Below are positions 45,533-55,346 of a stretch of DNA of 64,000 bases, in pieces. Every line of letters begins with the position of its first letter. Position 1 is the first letter of the stretch. Source of the DNA: Stenomitos frigidus ULC18 (GTDB lineage: Bacteria > Cyanobacteriota > Cyanobacteriia > Leptolyngbyales > Leptolyngbyaceae); contig NZ_PVWK01000083.1 in assembly GCF_003003795.1 (NCBI RefSeq), forward strand, positions 62,001-126,000. Direction: 5' to 3'. The notes under the pieces are model-generated. The model searched no databases, was not told the origin of the DNA, and worked only from the letters and a program-made list of their open reading frames with translations. A program made the translations under genes and the position numbers.

Positions 45533-47122
45533 CTAGCGCAGCGTTGCGATCGCGTCCCCATCGACCAGCAAGGTATGCGTCAACAAATCTCGTACCGTAG
45601 CGGTGAGTACACGCTGGTCATTAACCTCAAATTGGACGGTGATGCGATCAACACCCACTTGTCCAGGTGGATTGAGTCGAGCCACACAGACTGCTTCCTG
45701 CTGGCGTTCTAGAGAGTGGTAGGTTTCCCGCTGGCGCAGTGGAGCACTGGTCATTCGACCTTGGGCATCGTAGGTCATCTCTGACTGAGCGATCGTGGCC
45801 ACTTCGCCAATGTCAAGCCGAATCTCTGACTGTCCGTCGGTAGCCACTTGCAGCGTCAATAACTCTGCCCGCCGACAAGGGTAGCGACTCCCCTGCTTGA
45901 AAAGTGGAAAGTACGTATGGGTGCCAGCATACGGTTCCCAAAGCCGAATAGCATAGCTGTGGCGAAGATAATCATCAACACTTGCCAGCTGACTCACAGC
46001 AAGGGCACCATGCGAGACGGCCTCGAACGGCTTATCGAGCCGCACGCGCTGCCGCCCAAAGTAAGACAGCACCAGTTGCTGCACGGCAGGAATCAGGCAA
46101 CTGCCACCAACGAGTAGAACTTGATCGATGTCTGCTTTACTAATCCCCTTGCCGATCGCCACTGCTAACAAGTCATCCAATGTCTGCCGCAGTTGTTCTA
46201 AAAGCTGGTGGATTTCCAGAATGGACTCGAAGCGATCGCGATCAAGTACCATTTCATAGGCCATAAACGTCTCTTCATCCAGCCAGCTTTCCTTTGCCAC
46301 TTCGACGCCAGAGAGCCGAATCTTTAGTCGCTCAGCCAGGGCAAGCAGATTTTGCCAACCGACTGCGCCCACGGCCTCTCGCGACGAGCCAATTTGGTGG
46401 AGGTAGTCTTCCACAAGCCAAACATCGATGTCTTCTCCGCCAATATACGCATCAGACTTTGCCAGCACTTCAGCTCGTTGCACCGAAGCCTCATCCTCTA
46501 CATCAGTTACTGTGGCAACGGTTCGTACCAGGCTCAAGTCAAGCGTTCCACCACCAAAGTCAATCACCAGCACCAGCGAACCCGGTTGTTGAACGGCATA
46601 ACCCAATGCTGCAGCCGTTGCTTCATCTACCAGTTGCACAGCCGCTAAATCTAGACGCGTTGCAATCTGCCGAAACCAGCCAAGATAGCTCTCAAACGCC
46701 CCGATCGGCACGGTGAACACTACCTGCGTGGGCTGAATGTGTTGCTGAAGCAGCTGGTGCCAAAGAGCCTGCAAAAATTGCTCTGAGACAGACTCCGCAG
46801 TATAAGTATGCCCATCAATCTTGCGGGCTGGCGGCTGGAAGGCAGCGACTAAATCACGTTTGAACGCTTTGAAGAGACGATCGGGCTGAGTCAGTCCTAG
46901 CCGCTGCGATCGCACCTGCTCACCCAACATTAAATGTTCCGGGGTTTGCACAAACACCAGCGTCGGCACAACTGGAATTTCCTGTACGTCCCCTGTTTTT
47001 TTGGTCAGCTTAAACACCCGCGAAAGACCTGGAAACCTCAGTGTCTTCGGTGTCTGCGTATCCGGCTCCAAAATGCTGACGACCGTGTTGCTGGTACCAA
47101 AGTCAATGGCGATTACGGTCAT
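45533..47122 (-). CDS. Hsp70 family protein (truncated DnaK type)
   Basis: This 529-residue protein has an actin-like ATPase domain: phosphate-1 motif IAIDFGTSNTVVSILEPD, phosphate-2 VLVIDFGGGTLDLSLV, and adenosine motif VLLVGGSCLIPAVQQLVL. After about residue 385 a shortened beta domain follows, and there is no long helical lid or EEVD-type tail. It resembles the atypical Hsp70 proteins of cyanobacteria rather than true DnaK. The GrpE-like gene lies upstream on the same strand, about 90 bp away, suggesting a dedicated chaperone pair. Confidence 0.88.
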   Translation of the reverse strand: MTVIAIDFGTSNTVVSILEPDTQTPKTLRFPGLSRVFKLTKKTGDVQEIPVVPTLVFVQTPEHLMLGEQVRSQRLGLTQPDRLFKAFKRDLVAAFQPPARKIDGHTYTAESVSEQFLQALWHQLLQQHIQPTQVVFTVPIGAFESYLGWFRQIATRLDLAAVQLVDEATAAALGYAVQQPGSLVLVIDFGGGTLDLSLVRTVATVTDVEDEASVQRAEVLAKSDAYIGGEDIDVWLVEDYLHQIGSSREAVGAVGWQNLLALAERLKIRLSGVEVAKESWLDEETFMAYEMVLDRDRFESILEIHQLLEQLRQTLDDLLAVAIGKGISKADIDQVLLVGGSCLIPAVQQLVLSYFGRQRVRLDKPFEAVSHGALAVSQLASVDDYLRHSYAIRLWEPYAGTHTYFPLFKQGSRYPCRRAELLTLQVATDGQSEIRLDIGEVATIAQSEMTYDAQGRMTSAPLRQRETYHSLERQQEAVCVARLNPPGQVGVDRITVQFEVNDQRVLTATVRDLLTHTLLVDGDAIATLR

Positions 47123-47209
47123 GGAAGCTTGTTGGTGGGTAGAGGGAGGCAGTGGTTAGTGGTTAATAGCTGGTAGCTGGTAATCAACTCAAAACTCAAA
47201 ACTTCCCCC

Positions 47210-47779
47210 TCACGCCTCACGCCTCACCCCTCCCGGCAGCGTCCGGCTTACTTTTGCGGGTGAGAGAATACGATCGCCCTGGCAGTAGCCAACAAAACGA
47301 ATATAGACAGCTTCTCCAGTGGCAATATCGTCTGTATCAGGCTGGTGTTGTTGGGCGTTGAACGGAACCTGTTCCCAGACAGTGCCGATCGGAGTAATTT
47401 GCCAGGTTTCAAGCAAGTTCTCTAACGGGGTAAAGAGCGCCACCAGGTTGCGGGCGGGCAGATTGGGCGTTGCTTGTGCCATTTTGCATGCGCTGGGATA
47501 GTTGGTGAGCAATGGTTGCAGTTGGGCAAAGCTATCGTTCTGGAAGTCTTCGTACAGTTGCGCTTTTTGCTGCTGGAGTTCACTGCGTAGCTGTAAGCAT
47601 TGCTGCTGCAACTCTGCAATTTTCGCACCAGCGTTAGAGTCAGCGGCGGTGGCTGCGATCGGCGTTTGTATGTGAACTGTCGTAGGCGTTCTAGGATTGC
47701 TTCTGACGAGACTAAGGAAACAAAGGCATATCAGCGTCAATACGCAACCGAACCAAAAGAGGTTGGGATCATCCGTCAT
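47210..47779 (-). CDS. Membrane-anchored GrpE-like protein
   Basis: This 189-residue protein starts with a membrane segment (LFWFGCVLTLICLCFLSLV) and a linker. A coiled coil follows (GAKIAELQQQCLQLRSELQQ to QQKAQLYEDFQND). The C-terminal 75 residues resemble the beta domain of GrpE nucleotide exchange factors (ITPIGTVWEQVPFNAQQHQP, then VGYCQGDRILSPAKVSRTL). It is not the housekeeping GrpE. A MITE-like element begins at its start codon, which may place its promoter in or beyond the element. The Hsp70-like gene is next downstream. Assignment is by pattern only. Confidence 0.65.
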   Translation of the reverse strand: MTDDPNLFWFGCVLTLICLCFLSLVRSNPRTPTTVHIQTPIAATAADSNAGAKIAELQQQCLQLRSELQQQKAQLYEDFQNDSFAQLQPLLTNYPSACKMAQATPNLPARNLVALFTPLENLLETWQITPIGTVWEQVPFNAQQHQPDTDDIATGEAVYIRFVGYCQGDRILSPAKVSRTLPGGVRREA

Positions 47780-47888
47780 AAAAACTGTAAAGAAATAATG
47801 TCATGGACTGTAGCCATCAGCGGTCAGCCATCAGAGCAAAGCTGATCGCTGATCCAAAAAGTACGCAGTTATTTTTTCACAAGTCCAT
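47780..47888. mobile_element. MITE-like element, copy 2
   Basis: Its ends, ACTGTAAAGAAATAATG on the left and CAGTTATTTTTTCACAAGT on the right, are imperfect inverted repeats of the same family as the element at 25959-26092. The inside also holds GCGGTCAGCCATCAG repeats. It lies immediately upstream of the GrpE-like start codon. Confidence 0.6.
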
Positions 47889-47892
47889 AGCC

Positions 47893-48123
47893 TTAGCTCA
47901 CTGACTCCGAATCTCTTTGTTGTAGCGACTGGAGTATATCTACAGTCGAGGTTTCATCACCCTCAAAATAGGCAGGCAAAAACTCCTGTGATGCCACCGT
48001 ACCAAGAGCTTGTTCGATCGCCACTGTTGCTTCTGTACAGCTTATTCCAGTGGCATTGAGGACGGTTTCGGCAATGGTGCCATCTTTGGCAAGGCGATAC
48101 TCAATGCGCTGATATTCAGCCAT
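47893..48123 (-). CDS. DUF2997 family protein
   Basis: The ATG at 48123 gives 76 residues starting MAEYQRIEYRLAKDGTIAET, which is the usual start of DUF2997 proteins; the longer frame adds an unlikely leader. The pattern VLNATGISCTEATVAIEQAL is typical. These small proteins are common in cyanobacteria and plastids next to DUF1257 genes, but none is adjacent here. Function is unknown. Confidence 0.85.
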   Translation of the reverse strand: MAEYQRIEYRLAKDGTIAETVLNATGISCTEATVAIEQALGTVASQEFLPAYFEGDETSTVDILQSLQQRDSESVS

Positions 48124-48337
48124 AACATGATCCTTCGGTAAGCAGACAGACGCTGAATCGCGTGCTCCTCTCATTCTGGGCTACCGCTTGGCGAGATGGC
48201 AACACAAACGATCAATCGCATCACCGCGCCTATCAATCGCTGAAGGAAAAATACCCCCAACGGGTACCATCAAAAATTTGTCACCTCGATTAAGCTAGCT
48301 CCGTAGCCAAACTAGGTTTCTTTCTAGAGGAAAACTT

Positions 48338-49906
48338 ATGCCATCACCACAACACGGCTTTAGTGTTCGTAACGGAGACAACACGCCTCAAGGCGCATTT
48401 TCAGAGACTGGCAAATTCGGCAGGATGTTTCCGGAGCTTCCAGCTTTTACGCCGTCGATCGAAAGTCTGACAGCGCTAGGGAATGCGATGACAGATGATC
48501 GAACCGACCCGACTGATCCAGCCAGAGATCATCCAGATGGCGATAATCGCAACGTGCCAGCGGGCTTTACGTATCTGGGGCAGTTTGTTGATCATGACCT
48601 GACCTTTGACCCCACTTCTTTAAAAGAAAAGCGGGTTGATCCTCAGGCCGTCGTCAACTTCCGCACCCCCGCCCTCGATCTGGATAGCGTCTATGGCGCT
48701 GGCCCCGATGATCAACCGTACCTGTTTCAGCTTGGTGACAAAGATAAGTTCCTCATTGGCAAGAATGACGCTAGTCCTGATGCGAATGGCCCACTCAATG
48801 TCAAGGGCCGACACGATGTGCCTCGTGGTCCCAACCGGATTGCCTTGTTGGGTGATCCTCGTAACGACGAGAACTTGCTTGTAGCGCAGACCCACCTTGC
48901 GATTCTGAAGTTCCATAACAAGATTGTGGATGGACTTAAAAAACCGGCTGGAACACCTGGAGCAATCCCACGGAAAGCCGAAATCGGCAAGACCATCTTT
49001 GAGGAAGCCAGACAGTTAGTAGTTTGGCACTATCAATGGATTGTGGTGTTTGATTTCCTCGATCGCATTCTTGACCCCAATCAGGTCAATGCAGTGCTGA
49101 ACGAAGGTCGCAAGTTTTATAAGTTCGATACGTTTCCGTTTATCCCGGTGGAGTTCTCGGTGGCAGCGTATCGCTTGGGTCACACCATGATCCGTAGTTC
49201 CTACGACTACAACCGTGTCTTTACCTTTAAGGACATTTCTCCCAATAGCTTTGCCCCCGCAACACTAGGTCTGCTGTTCAACTTTACAGGCAAATCCAGA
49301 AGAATGCCTCCAGATGGTCCCGGTCTGGACAATCGCTTGCCCACCAACTGGATTATTGATTGGAGACGCTTCTTTGAGATTGACCCAGCGATTAAAGTGA
49401 ACCATGCCCGCAAACTTGACCCCTTTCTAGTGAACCCGCTGAAAAACTTACCCAATGTTCCAGCACCCAGTTCACTGGCTGTAAGAAACCTACTTCGAGG
49501 TCGCAGTCTGGGGCTGCCATCGGGTCAAAGCGTGGCGCGTTTCACAAACCTCAAACCCTTGAGTCCAAGTGAGATTGCGTCTGGGCCTGATGGTGCCGTT
49601 GCGAAGCGGTTTGGCTTTGATAAGGAAACACCACTCTGGTACTACATCCTTAAAGAAGCGGAAGTGCAGCAAAAGGGCTTGCGCCTGGGTGAGGTTGGTA
49701 GCCGCATCATAGCGGAAGTGTTTTTGGGTCTCTTCGAGGGCGATAGTGAATCCTTCTTTGTGCGCAATCGCCAATGGAAGCCAACCCTTCCTTCCCAAGT
49801 GCCAGGAAAGTTTACGATGGCTGACTTAATTCGATTTACGGAAGAAATTAGTCCGATCGATGGGCTCGCAGCCCCGGCCCCTGAGAACGAAAATGCCGAA
49901 GATTAA
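48338..49906 (+). CDS. Animal-type heme peroxidase (peroxinectin-like)
   Basis: This 522-residue protein is an An_peroxidase member. The distal His lies in the conserved FTYLGQFVDHDLTFDPTS, and the substrate region includes DLDSVYGAGPDDQPYL. The proximal His is in AAYRLGHTMIRSSYDYNRVF. The N-terminus has no signal peptide, so it is cytoplasmic or exported without one. The ribosome-binding site AGAGGAAAA precedes the ATG. Cyanobacterial heme peroxidases of this kind are known; the substrate here is unknown. Confidence 0.92.
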   Translation: MPSPQHGFSVRNGDNTPQGAFSETGKFGRMFPELPAFTPSIESLTALGNAMTDDRTDPTDPARDHPDGDNRNVPAGFTYLGQFVDHDLTFDPTSLKEKRVDPQAVVNFRTPALDLDSVYGAGPDDQPYLFQLGDKDKFLIGKNDASPDANGPLNVKGRHDVPRGPNRIALLGDPRNDENLLVAQTHLAILKFHNKIVDGLKKPAGTPGAIPRKAEIGKTIFEEARQLVVWHYQWIVVFDFLDRILDPNQVNAVLNEGRKFYKFDTFPFIPVEFSVAAYRLGHTMIRSSYDYNRVFTFKDISPNSFAPATLGLLFNFTGKSRRMPPDGPGLDNRLPTNWIIDWRRFFEIDPAIKVNHARKLDPFLVNPLKNLPNVPAPSSLAVRNLLRGRSLGLPSGQSVARFTNLKPLSPSEIASGPDGAVAKRFGFDKETPLWYYILKEAEVQQKGLRLGEVGSRIIAEVFLGLFEGDSESFFVRNRQWKPTLPSQVPGKFTMADLIRFTEEISPIDGLAAPAPENENAED

Positions 49907-49964
49907 TGCCGCGATCGCGACTCAATCACGGGGTTAAATGCTCACCGGTCTAAATAAGCCACCT

Positions 49965-49993
49965 AAACGGACTGAACATTGTTCAGTCCGTTT
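49965..49993. terminator. Perfect 13-bp inverted repeat, likely terminator
   Basis: AAACGGACTGAAC and GTTCAGTCCGTTT pair perfectly around an ATT loop, about 60 bp after the peroxidase stop. The T run after it is short (TTTCAC), so termination may be weak or the hairpin may stabilise the mRNA end. Confidence 0.6.
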
Positions 49994-50100
49994 CACTGTG
50001 CTAAAAACCTTTAACAATTTAATTTCAATACACATTTTTGTACCTTTGGAAAGATCTATGACCGATCACTAGCCATTCTCGAAACTTTTCGTTATATTGG

Positions 50101-50118
50101 TTTACATAGTTTAACGAA
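50101..50118 (+). promoter_or_regulatory. HLR1-like element upstream of the hli gene
   Basis: The octamers TTTACATA and TTAACGAA lie ten bases apart, 90 bp before the Hli start. They resemble the RpaB-binding HLR1 direct repeat (G/T)TTACA(T/A)(T/A), the second with two mismatches. RpaB control of hli genes is established in other cyanobacteria; its use here is inferred. Confidence 0.35.
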
Positions 50119-50209
50119 GCTTCATCAGTGGGTTACTCAACTTCCCTTTGATAGCGCTAGTTCGTTGATTCGTAACCTTTGTCAATTTGAAGTAACTGGA
50201 ACAATAATC

Positions 50210-50392
50210 ATGACTAACGCAACAAAAGTGACCACTCCTATCGTCGAAACCGATCGCAATGCATGGAAGTTTGGCTTCACTCCCCAAGCCGAGCTCTGGA
50301 ACGGTCGCCTCGCTATGATTGGCTTCTCAGCTGCACTACTAATCGAACTGTATTCCGGCCAAGGCGTTCTACATTTCTGGGGTTTACTGTAG
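50210..50392 (+). CDS. hli: High-light-inducible protein (Hli/Scp)
   Basis: The ATG at 50210 gives a 60-residue protein starting [20 protein letters not shown]; a longer frame is not typical. The single membrane helix carries the chlorophyll-binding Hli motif [20 protein letters not shown]. The protein binds chlorophyll and carotenoids and protects photosystem assembly under high light. A likely terminator follows at 50464-50513. Confidence 0.93.
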   Translation: MTNATKVTTPIVETDRNAWKFGFTPQAELWNGRLAMIGFSAALLIELYSGQGVLHFWGLL

Positions 50393-50463
50393 GTCTACCT
50401 CTCAAAGCGCTCACTAGTCTCCAGGCTTCCAAAATGATGTGAGTCGTTTGTAATCTCCCTTCT

Positions 50464-50513
50464 ATAGCTGCTGTTCTCACCCGATTCAAACGGCTGAGCA
50501 GCAGCTATTTTTG
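50464..50513 (+). terminator. Rho-independent terminator after hli
   Basis: ATAGCTGCTG (50464-50473) pairs with CAGCAGCTAT (50499-50508), followed by a run of T residues on the plus strand about 70 bp after the hli stop. Confidence 0.8.
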
Positions 50514-50623
50514 TTACTGCACTGATCTTTCAGGCACGCTCCGTGAGCAAGTGCCAAGTGCTTAGAGGAGCCAGCAGCTCACTACATCCGCTAGCATCAC
50601 CGCAGCGGATGGCGCCACAGGCC

Positions 50624-51139
50624 TTATGCTTCCGACGTATCGACATAGCCCTGAATATTCTCAGGTTCAAACTGCCTCAAAATAGTTGTTGCTTGGCGTG
50701 TTAACGCCTCTGAACCTTTCACTACAAGTAAATATTTGCCAGCATTGAGCCGATTGCGGTAGGGAAGGGCATCGCCGCTACCTGTGACCAAACCAACGCC
50801 ACCGCCTACGAAGATGCTTCCCAACGCACCCGAAGCGGCACCTAACAGCCCGCCGATGATATGGCTACCAATCTCTCCAGCCCAGGCGAACGTATCTAGA
50901 TCGGTGATCAGATTGAACACATAGCCAGCAGCGAAGCCAAACGGTACCAACCAAACAGCCATGAGCTTGACCTGTTTACTTGCCTGCTGGTTGGGATCGA
51001 GCAACCCATACTCGTCTGCGCTTTTGTAGCCTTTACCGAGAATGGCAATTTTAGCCATCGGTAAGCCCTGGCTTTCTAGCTCTGAGTAAGCAGCTTCAGC
51101 CTGAATGCGATCGCTCAAGACAGCAACAAGGTAATTCAT
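50624..51139 (-). CDS. Hypothetical membrane-associated protein, cyanobacterial type
   Basis: The start at 51139 gives 171 residues starting MNYLVAVLSDRIQAEAAYSE; a start five codons upstream is possible. The first 40 residues read like a small alpha/beta domain (ELESQGLPMAKIAILGKG). Glycine-rich hydrophobic stretches in the middle (LVPFGFAAGYVFNLITDL, then IIGGLLGAASGALGSIFVGG) form likely membrane helices. The end returns to a beta-like motif (GKYLLVVKGSEALTRQA). I recall similar cyanobacterial proteins but no function. Confidence 0.75.
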   Translation of the reverse strand: MNYLVAVLSDRIQAEAAYSELESQGLPMAKIAILGKGYKSADEYGLLDPNQQASKQVKLMAVWLVPFGFAAGYVFNLITDLDTFAWAGEIGSHIIGGLLGAASGALGSIFVGGGVGLVTGSGDALPYRNRLNAGKYLLVVKGSEALTRQATTILRQFEPENIQGYVDTSEA

Positions 51140-51365
51140 GGGAGTAACCGGCACCTAATAGGGAGAGATTAAAAAATCAAGCGATTTCGGCAAAGCGAGA
51201 CTCAAAATGGCGTACTCTAGATTCTCTGTTGCATTAGCCATCTTCATCTTAAGTGAGTAAGGAAATCTTTACTTCTTCCTTGACTGGCCTTTTGGTGTGA
51301 CGGCCGAATCCGAACCTTAACCCTGTTGTTCTAGAGCGCTCTGCGTTTAACCCTGACTGGTTCTT

Positions 51366-52946
51366 ATGCCTAAAGTTCTTGTTTCTGATCCGATCGACCA
51401 GGTGGGGATCGATATCCTCTCTCAGGTGGCTCAAGTTGATGTGAAAACAGACTTGTCACCTGACGACCTGATCCACATCATTCCTGACTACGATGCTTTG
51501 ATGATTCGCTCTGGTACTCGCGTCACTCAAGCGGTCATTGCAGCCGGCAATCAATTGAAAATTATTGGTCGAGCGGGCGTTGGCGTTGACAACGTGGATG
51601 TGCTGGCAGCTACCCGCAAAGGCATTGTGGTGGTGAACTCACCAGAAGGCAACACGATCGCGGCGGCTGAGCATACGCTAGCCATGATGATGGCGATGTC
51701 ACGCTACATTCCCGCAGCGAACCAAGCGGTCAAAAGTAACAAGTGGGATCGCAAGCATTTCACTGGCGTTGAAGTCTACAAAAAGACGTTGGGGATTGTT
51801 GGGCTGGGCAAGATTGGTGCTCACGTTGCCACGGTTGCCCGCGCGATGGGTATGAAGCTGTTGGCCTACGATCCCTTCATCTCCCATGAACGAGCAGAGC
51901 AGCTGGGTTGCCGGATTGTCGAGATGGATGTGCTGCTGCAACAGGCAGACTACATTACGCTGCACATCCCCAAGACCGCAGAAACCACTCATCTGATTAA
52001 TGCAGCCGCGATCGCGCGCATGAAGCCCACTGCACGCATCATCAACTGCGCTCGTGGTGGCATTATCGATGAAGCGGCGCTAGCAGAAGCGCTGAAAGAA
52101 GGCAAAATTGCTGGGGCAGCATTGGATGTCTACGAACAGGAGCCGTTAGGCGAATCGCCTTTGCGATCGCTCGGCAAGGAAATGGTCATGACGCCTCATC
52201 TGGGAGCCTCGACCGAAGAGGCACAGGTCAATGTGGCGATCGACGTGGCAGAGCAGATTCGGGATGTGCTGTTGGGCTTACCCGCGCGATCGGCCGTCAA
52301 CATTCCCGGTTTACGCCCCGATTTGCTAGAGCAACTGCGTCCCTATTTGCAACTGGCGGAAACGCTGGGCAATCTGGTCGCTCAGCTAGCAGGTGGACGG
52401 GTTGAGTCGCTGACTGTGCGGCTACAGGGTGAATTAGCGACCAATCAAAGCCAGCCGATCGTGGTTGCAGCGCTCAAAGGTCTGCTGTCTCACGCCCTGC
52501 AAGAACGAGTTAACTACGTTAACGCCAGCCTGGAAGCAAAGGAGCGTGGTATTCGCGTCATTGAAACCCGCGACGCATCGATTAAAGACTATTCAGGCTC
52601 GCTGCATCTTTCTGCCAAAGGCTCGCTAGGCGAACATTCTGTGACTGGAGCGCTGCTGGGCGATTCGGAGATTCGCATTACCAGCGTGGATGAGTTTCCG
52701 GTTAACGTGCCACCAAACCGCTATATGCTGTTTACGCTGCACCGCGATATGCCAGGCATCATCGGCAAAATTGGCTCTTTGTTAGGCAGTTTCAACGTCA
52801 ACATTGCCAGTATGCAGGTCGGGCGCAAGATTGTGCGCGGTGATGCGGTGATGGTACTAAGCATTGACGATCCCCTACCAGAACGGATTCTGGAGGAGAT
52901 TTTGAAGGTGCCAGGTATTCGCGATGCCTATACGGTAACGTTGTAG
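51366..52946 (+). CDS. serA: D-3-phosphoglycerate dehydrogenase
   Basis: This 526-residue enzyme makes 3-phosphohydroxypyruvate for serine. It has the NAD-binding motif [20 protein letters not shown], the catalytic Arg region [14 protein letters not shown], a Glu in the EQEPL segment and a catalytic His in [13 protein letters not shown]. An intervening domain follows, then a C-terminal ACT domain ([20 protein letters not shown], about 450-526) for allosteric control. The length fits the long SerA form of cyanobacteria. It lies about 110 bp upstream of prmA on the same strand, with GCTGATCG-type repeats between them. Confidence 0.95.
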   Translation: MPKVLVSDPIDQVGIDILSQVAQVDVKTDLSPDDLIHIIPDYDALMIRSGTRVTQAVIAAGNQLKIIGRAGVGVDNVDVLAATRKGIVVVNSPEGNTIAAAEHTLAMMMAMSRYIPAANQAVKSNKWDRKHFTGVEVYKKTLGIVGLGKIGAHVATVARAMGMKLLAYDPFISHERAEQLGCRIVEMDVLLQQADYITLHIPKTAETTHLINAAAIARMKPTARIINCARGGIIDEAALAEALKEGKIAGAALDVYEQEPLGESPLRSLGKEMVMTPHLGASTEEAQVNVAIDVAEQIRDVLLGLPARSAVNIPGLRPDLLEQLRPYLQLAETLGNLVAQLAGGRVESLTVRLQGELATNQSQPIVVAALKGLLSHALQERVNYVNASLEAKERGIRVIETRDASIKDYSGSLHLSAKGSLGEHSVTGALLGDSEIRITSVDEFPVNVPPNRYMLFTLHRDMPGIIGKIGSLLGSFNVNIASMQVGRKIVRGDAVMVLSIDDPLPERILEEILKVPGIRDAYTVTL

Positions 52947-53055
52947 CTAGTAGCTGTCAGCGATCGGCTGTCAGTCCCCTGTATCTATGGCATGGGTGAC
53001 AAGATGAAGATGTCAAGACAAGCTGATGGCTAATCGCTGAACGCTGAACGCTTTT

Positions 53056-53946
53056 ATGGCTAATAGCTGGTGGGAAATTCAGATTCTTTGTGACTCGGCG
53101 CTAGAGGAAACAATCTTTTGGCGGCTGGAGGTGTTTGGCTGTCGCGGGATGTCTAGCGAAGTCAAAGGCTACTCCTCTCTGGTGGGTGCCTATTTGCCAC
53201 AGGAGCAGGCGCATGTGCTGGATCTGGCAGCATTGGCGTTGGCTCTACGCCAGGACGCTCTGTGCGTGGGGATGCCAATTCCAGCCGTACAGTGGGATTT
53301 GATTGATGAAGAAGATTGGTCAATCACCTGGAAAGAACACTGGCAACCACAGGAAATTGGCGATCGCTTCCTGATTAATCCTGCCTGGTTACCCATCCCA
53401 GAGCACACCGATCGCATCGTACTTCAGCTTGAACCAGGCGTTGCCTTTGGTACGGGTGATCATGCCACGACGCAGCTTTGCCTGGAATCGCTCGAAATGC
53501 GGTTGGGTAACAATGAGGCTGATTTAATCATTGCTGATGTCGGTTGTGGATCGGGCATTCTCTCGATCGGTGCCATTCTGCTGGGTGCCAAAAAAGCGTA
53601 CGCGGTGGACATCGATCCATTGGCGGTGAAGGCAGCACGTGAGAGCCGTGACCTTAACGGCATTGCGGCAGAACGGCTGACCGTAGAACAAGGCAGCGTC
53701 GATCGTGTTGCCGAACTCATTGATGCGCCGGTGGATGGCATTGTCTGCAATATTCTTGCAGAGGTGATTATTGACCTGATCCCACAGATGACCGCGATCG
53801 CCAAACCAGAAACCTGGGGCGTGTTCAGCGGCATTCTGCTTGATCAAGCAAAACCCGTCGCCGATACCCTCGAAGAAAATGGCTGGGTGGTCGCTGCCCT
53901 GTGGAAACGGCAAGACTGGTGTTGCATGAACGTGCGGCGAACCTAG
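53056..53946 (+). CDS. prmA: Ribosomal protein L11 methyltransferase
   Basis: PrmA trimethylates ribosomal protein L11. The 296-residue protein has an N-terminal substrate-recognition domain ([20 protein letters not shown]) and a SAM domain. SAM motifs are seen in [54 protein letters not shown] and [16 protein letters not shown]. It is downstream of serA and converges with the SLH gene. Confidence 0.94.
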   Translation: MANSWWEIQILCDSALEETIFWRLEVFGCRGMSSEVKGYSSLVGAYLPQEQAHVLDLAALALALRQDALCVGMPIPAVQWDLIDEEDWSITWKEHWQPQEIGDRFLINPAWLPIPEHTDRIVLQLEPGVAFGTGDHATTQLCLESLEMRLGNNEADLIIADVGCGSGILSIGAILLGAKKAYAVDIDPLAVKAARESRDLNGIAAERLTVEQGSVDRVAELIDAPVDGIVCNILAEVIIDLIPQMTAIAKPETWGVFSGILLDQAKPVADTLEENGWVVAALWKRQDWCCMNVRRT

Positions 53947-53982
53947 AAGGCGATCGCCCATTTCGTCAGTTGAATAGACCAG

Positions 53983-54011
53983 CAAAAACCCAACATCAAT
54001 CGATGTTGGGT
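53983..54011 (-). terminator. Rho-independent terminator of the SLH protein gene
   Basis: ACCCAACATC (53988-53997) and GATGTTGGGT (54002-54011) pair perfectly around a four-base loop. Read on the minus strand, the stem is followed by a T tract (complement of the AAAAA at 53984-53988). It lies between the convergent prmA and SLH genes. Confidence 0.8.
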
Positions 54012-54056
54012 CATACATTCAATCCAATTGAAAGAGCCAGAGCGCACGACTGCCAA

Positions 54057-55346
54057 TTATGGATTGGCGTAAAAATCGTTGCTGACTGTCAACCGCAGGT
54101 CGGCTGATGGGTCAATCAAAATGACGTTTTGGGGTGTTTGCGATTGGGGGGTAGCTTGTCCACCCGTAGCACCAGCCAGAATCGTACCCAGATCAATCTT
54201 TTGTCCCAAAATAGTTGCCAGTACAGCGCTTGTTGCCGCAGAGGTCGCCGCATCTTTGAGCGAACCGGGGCTGGTGTTTTGGGTCACAGGTTGTCCGCTA
54301 ACCACCTGCGATCGTGCACTGAAAGGATACGACTGACTGCCGATCGTCACCCGTTGGGCAATAAATTGTGTGCCCAGAACCTGACCGTTGCTGGTTACTG
54401 GAATCAGTTGGCCAACAATCTCGCTGTCTCTGGGAACAACGACTTGACCTTGAGGATTCTTGAGGTCATCAACCACCCGTAGCGTCAGGTTATTGATGGT
54501 TTCGCCGGGAGTCACCACAATTTTTTGCGAACCGAGGTAGCGAATGCTAAACGATGTTCCTTGAGGCACCAGATAACGGGGATTCAGAGCTGTTTGGTTG
54601 TTCGTCGGTGTCGGATTGCTGCCTGTGGTTGGCGTACTGCCGTTGAGTCGAGCAATGTAGTTGTTGGCGCCTTCACTGGCGGCGATCGGTGCAAGCTTGC
54701 CTTGATTCACCAGCGTTTGATAAATATAAGCCGCAACATCCGCACGAGTCGCCGTTTCATTGGGGTTGAGAAAGCTGACGTTGGGGTAATTGACCACCAC
54801 ATTCCGCTCTGCCGCTGCCGCAACGCCACTTTTCGCATAGGCAGGGATTTCGCCGCCGTCTCTAAATGTCGCCAGAGTGGTATCGGCAGCGCGGGCGGGC
54901 GCGAAGTTCAAGCCACTGGAAAGGGCGACCAAGACCTGCACTTTCGGAATTTGCTGTTCTGGTTTGAAGGCACCATCAGGATAGCCGCTCATGAAGCCCG
55001 TTTCGTACGCTTTGCCGATCGCGGTTGCTGCCCAGTACGAGTTAGGAACATCCCCAAAGCCACGCGAAACGCGCACTGCACTGTTACTGAACGCATTTTT
55101 GACGATCGCCGCAAACTGAGCACGGGTCACGGGTGCATCGGGCTTGAACGTGCCATCGGGAAAGCCTGCAATAATTTGTCTGTCAGCCAACGTATCGATG
55201 AAGGGACGCGCCCAGTGAGAGCGGGTATCGGAAAAGTTGGCGGCACTTGCGGGCGCGGAAACCACAAACGGCGCAATGGCGCTGGAGGTGACACCTAATG
55301 CCAGCAGCACTGCACCGGTTGAAGACCAAGGACGAACATGAGACAT
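54057..55346 (-). CDS. S-layer homology (SLH) domain protein
   Basis: I use the start at 55346 (429 residues, MSHVRPWSSTGAVLLALGVT), which gives a proper signal peptide ending near ASA; the track-length start at 55406 adds 20 residues. Three SLH repeats follow (DTRSHWARPFIDTLADRQII, DVPNSYWAATAIGKAYETGF, and AYAKSGVAAAAERNVVVNYP). The C-terminal 200 residues form a Ser/Thr/Asn-rich region with conserved beta strands (GTSFSIRYLGSQKIVVTPGE). The SLH domains would bind cell-wall polysaccharide. The role of the C-terminal domain is unknown. Confidence 0.87.
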   Translation of the reverse strand: MSHVRPWSSTGAVLLALGVTSSAIAPFVVSAPASAANFSDTRSHWARPFIDTLADRQIIAGFPDGTFKPDAPVTRAQFAAIVKNAFSNSAVRVSRGFGDVPNSYWAATAIGKAYETGFMSGYPDGAFKPEQQIPKVQVLVALSSGLNFAPARAADTTLATFRDGGEIPAYAKSGVAAAAERNVVVNYPNVSFLNPNETATRADVAAYIYQTLVNQGKLAPIAASEGANNYIARLNGSTPTTGSNPTPTNNQTALNPRYLVPQGTSFSIRYLGSQKIVVTPGETINNLTLRVVDDLKNPQGQVVVPRDSEIVGQLIPVTSNGQVLGTQFIAQRVTIGSQSYPFSARSQVVSGQPVTQNTSPGSLKDAATSAATSAVLATILGQKIDLGTILAGATGGQATPQSQTPQNVILIDPSADLRLTVSNDFYANP

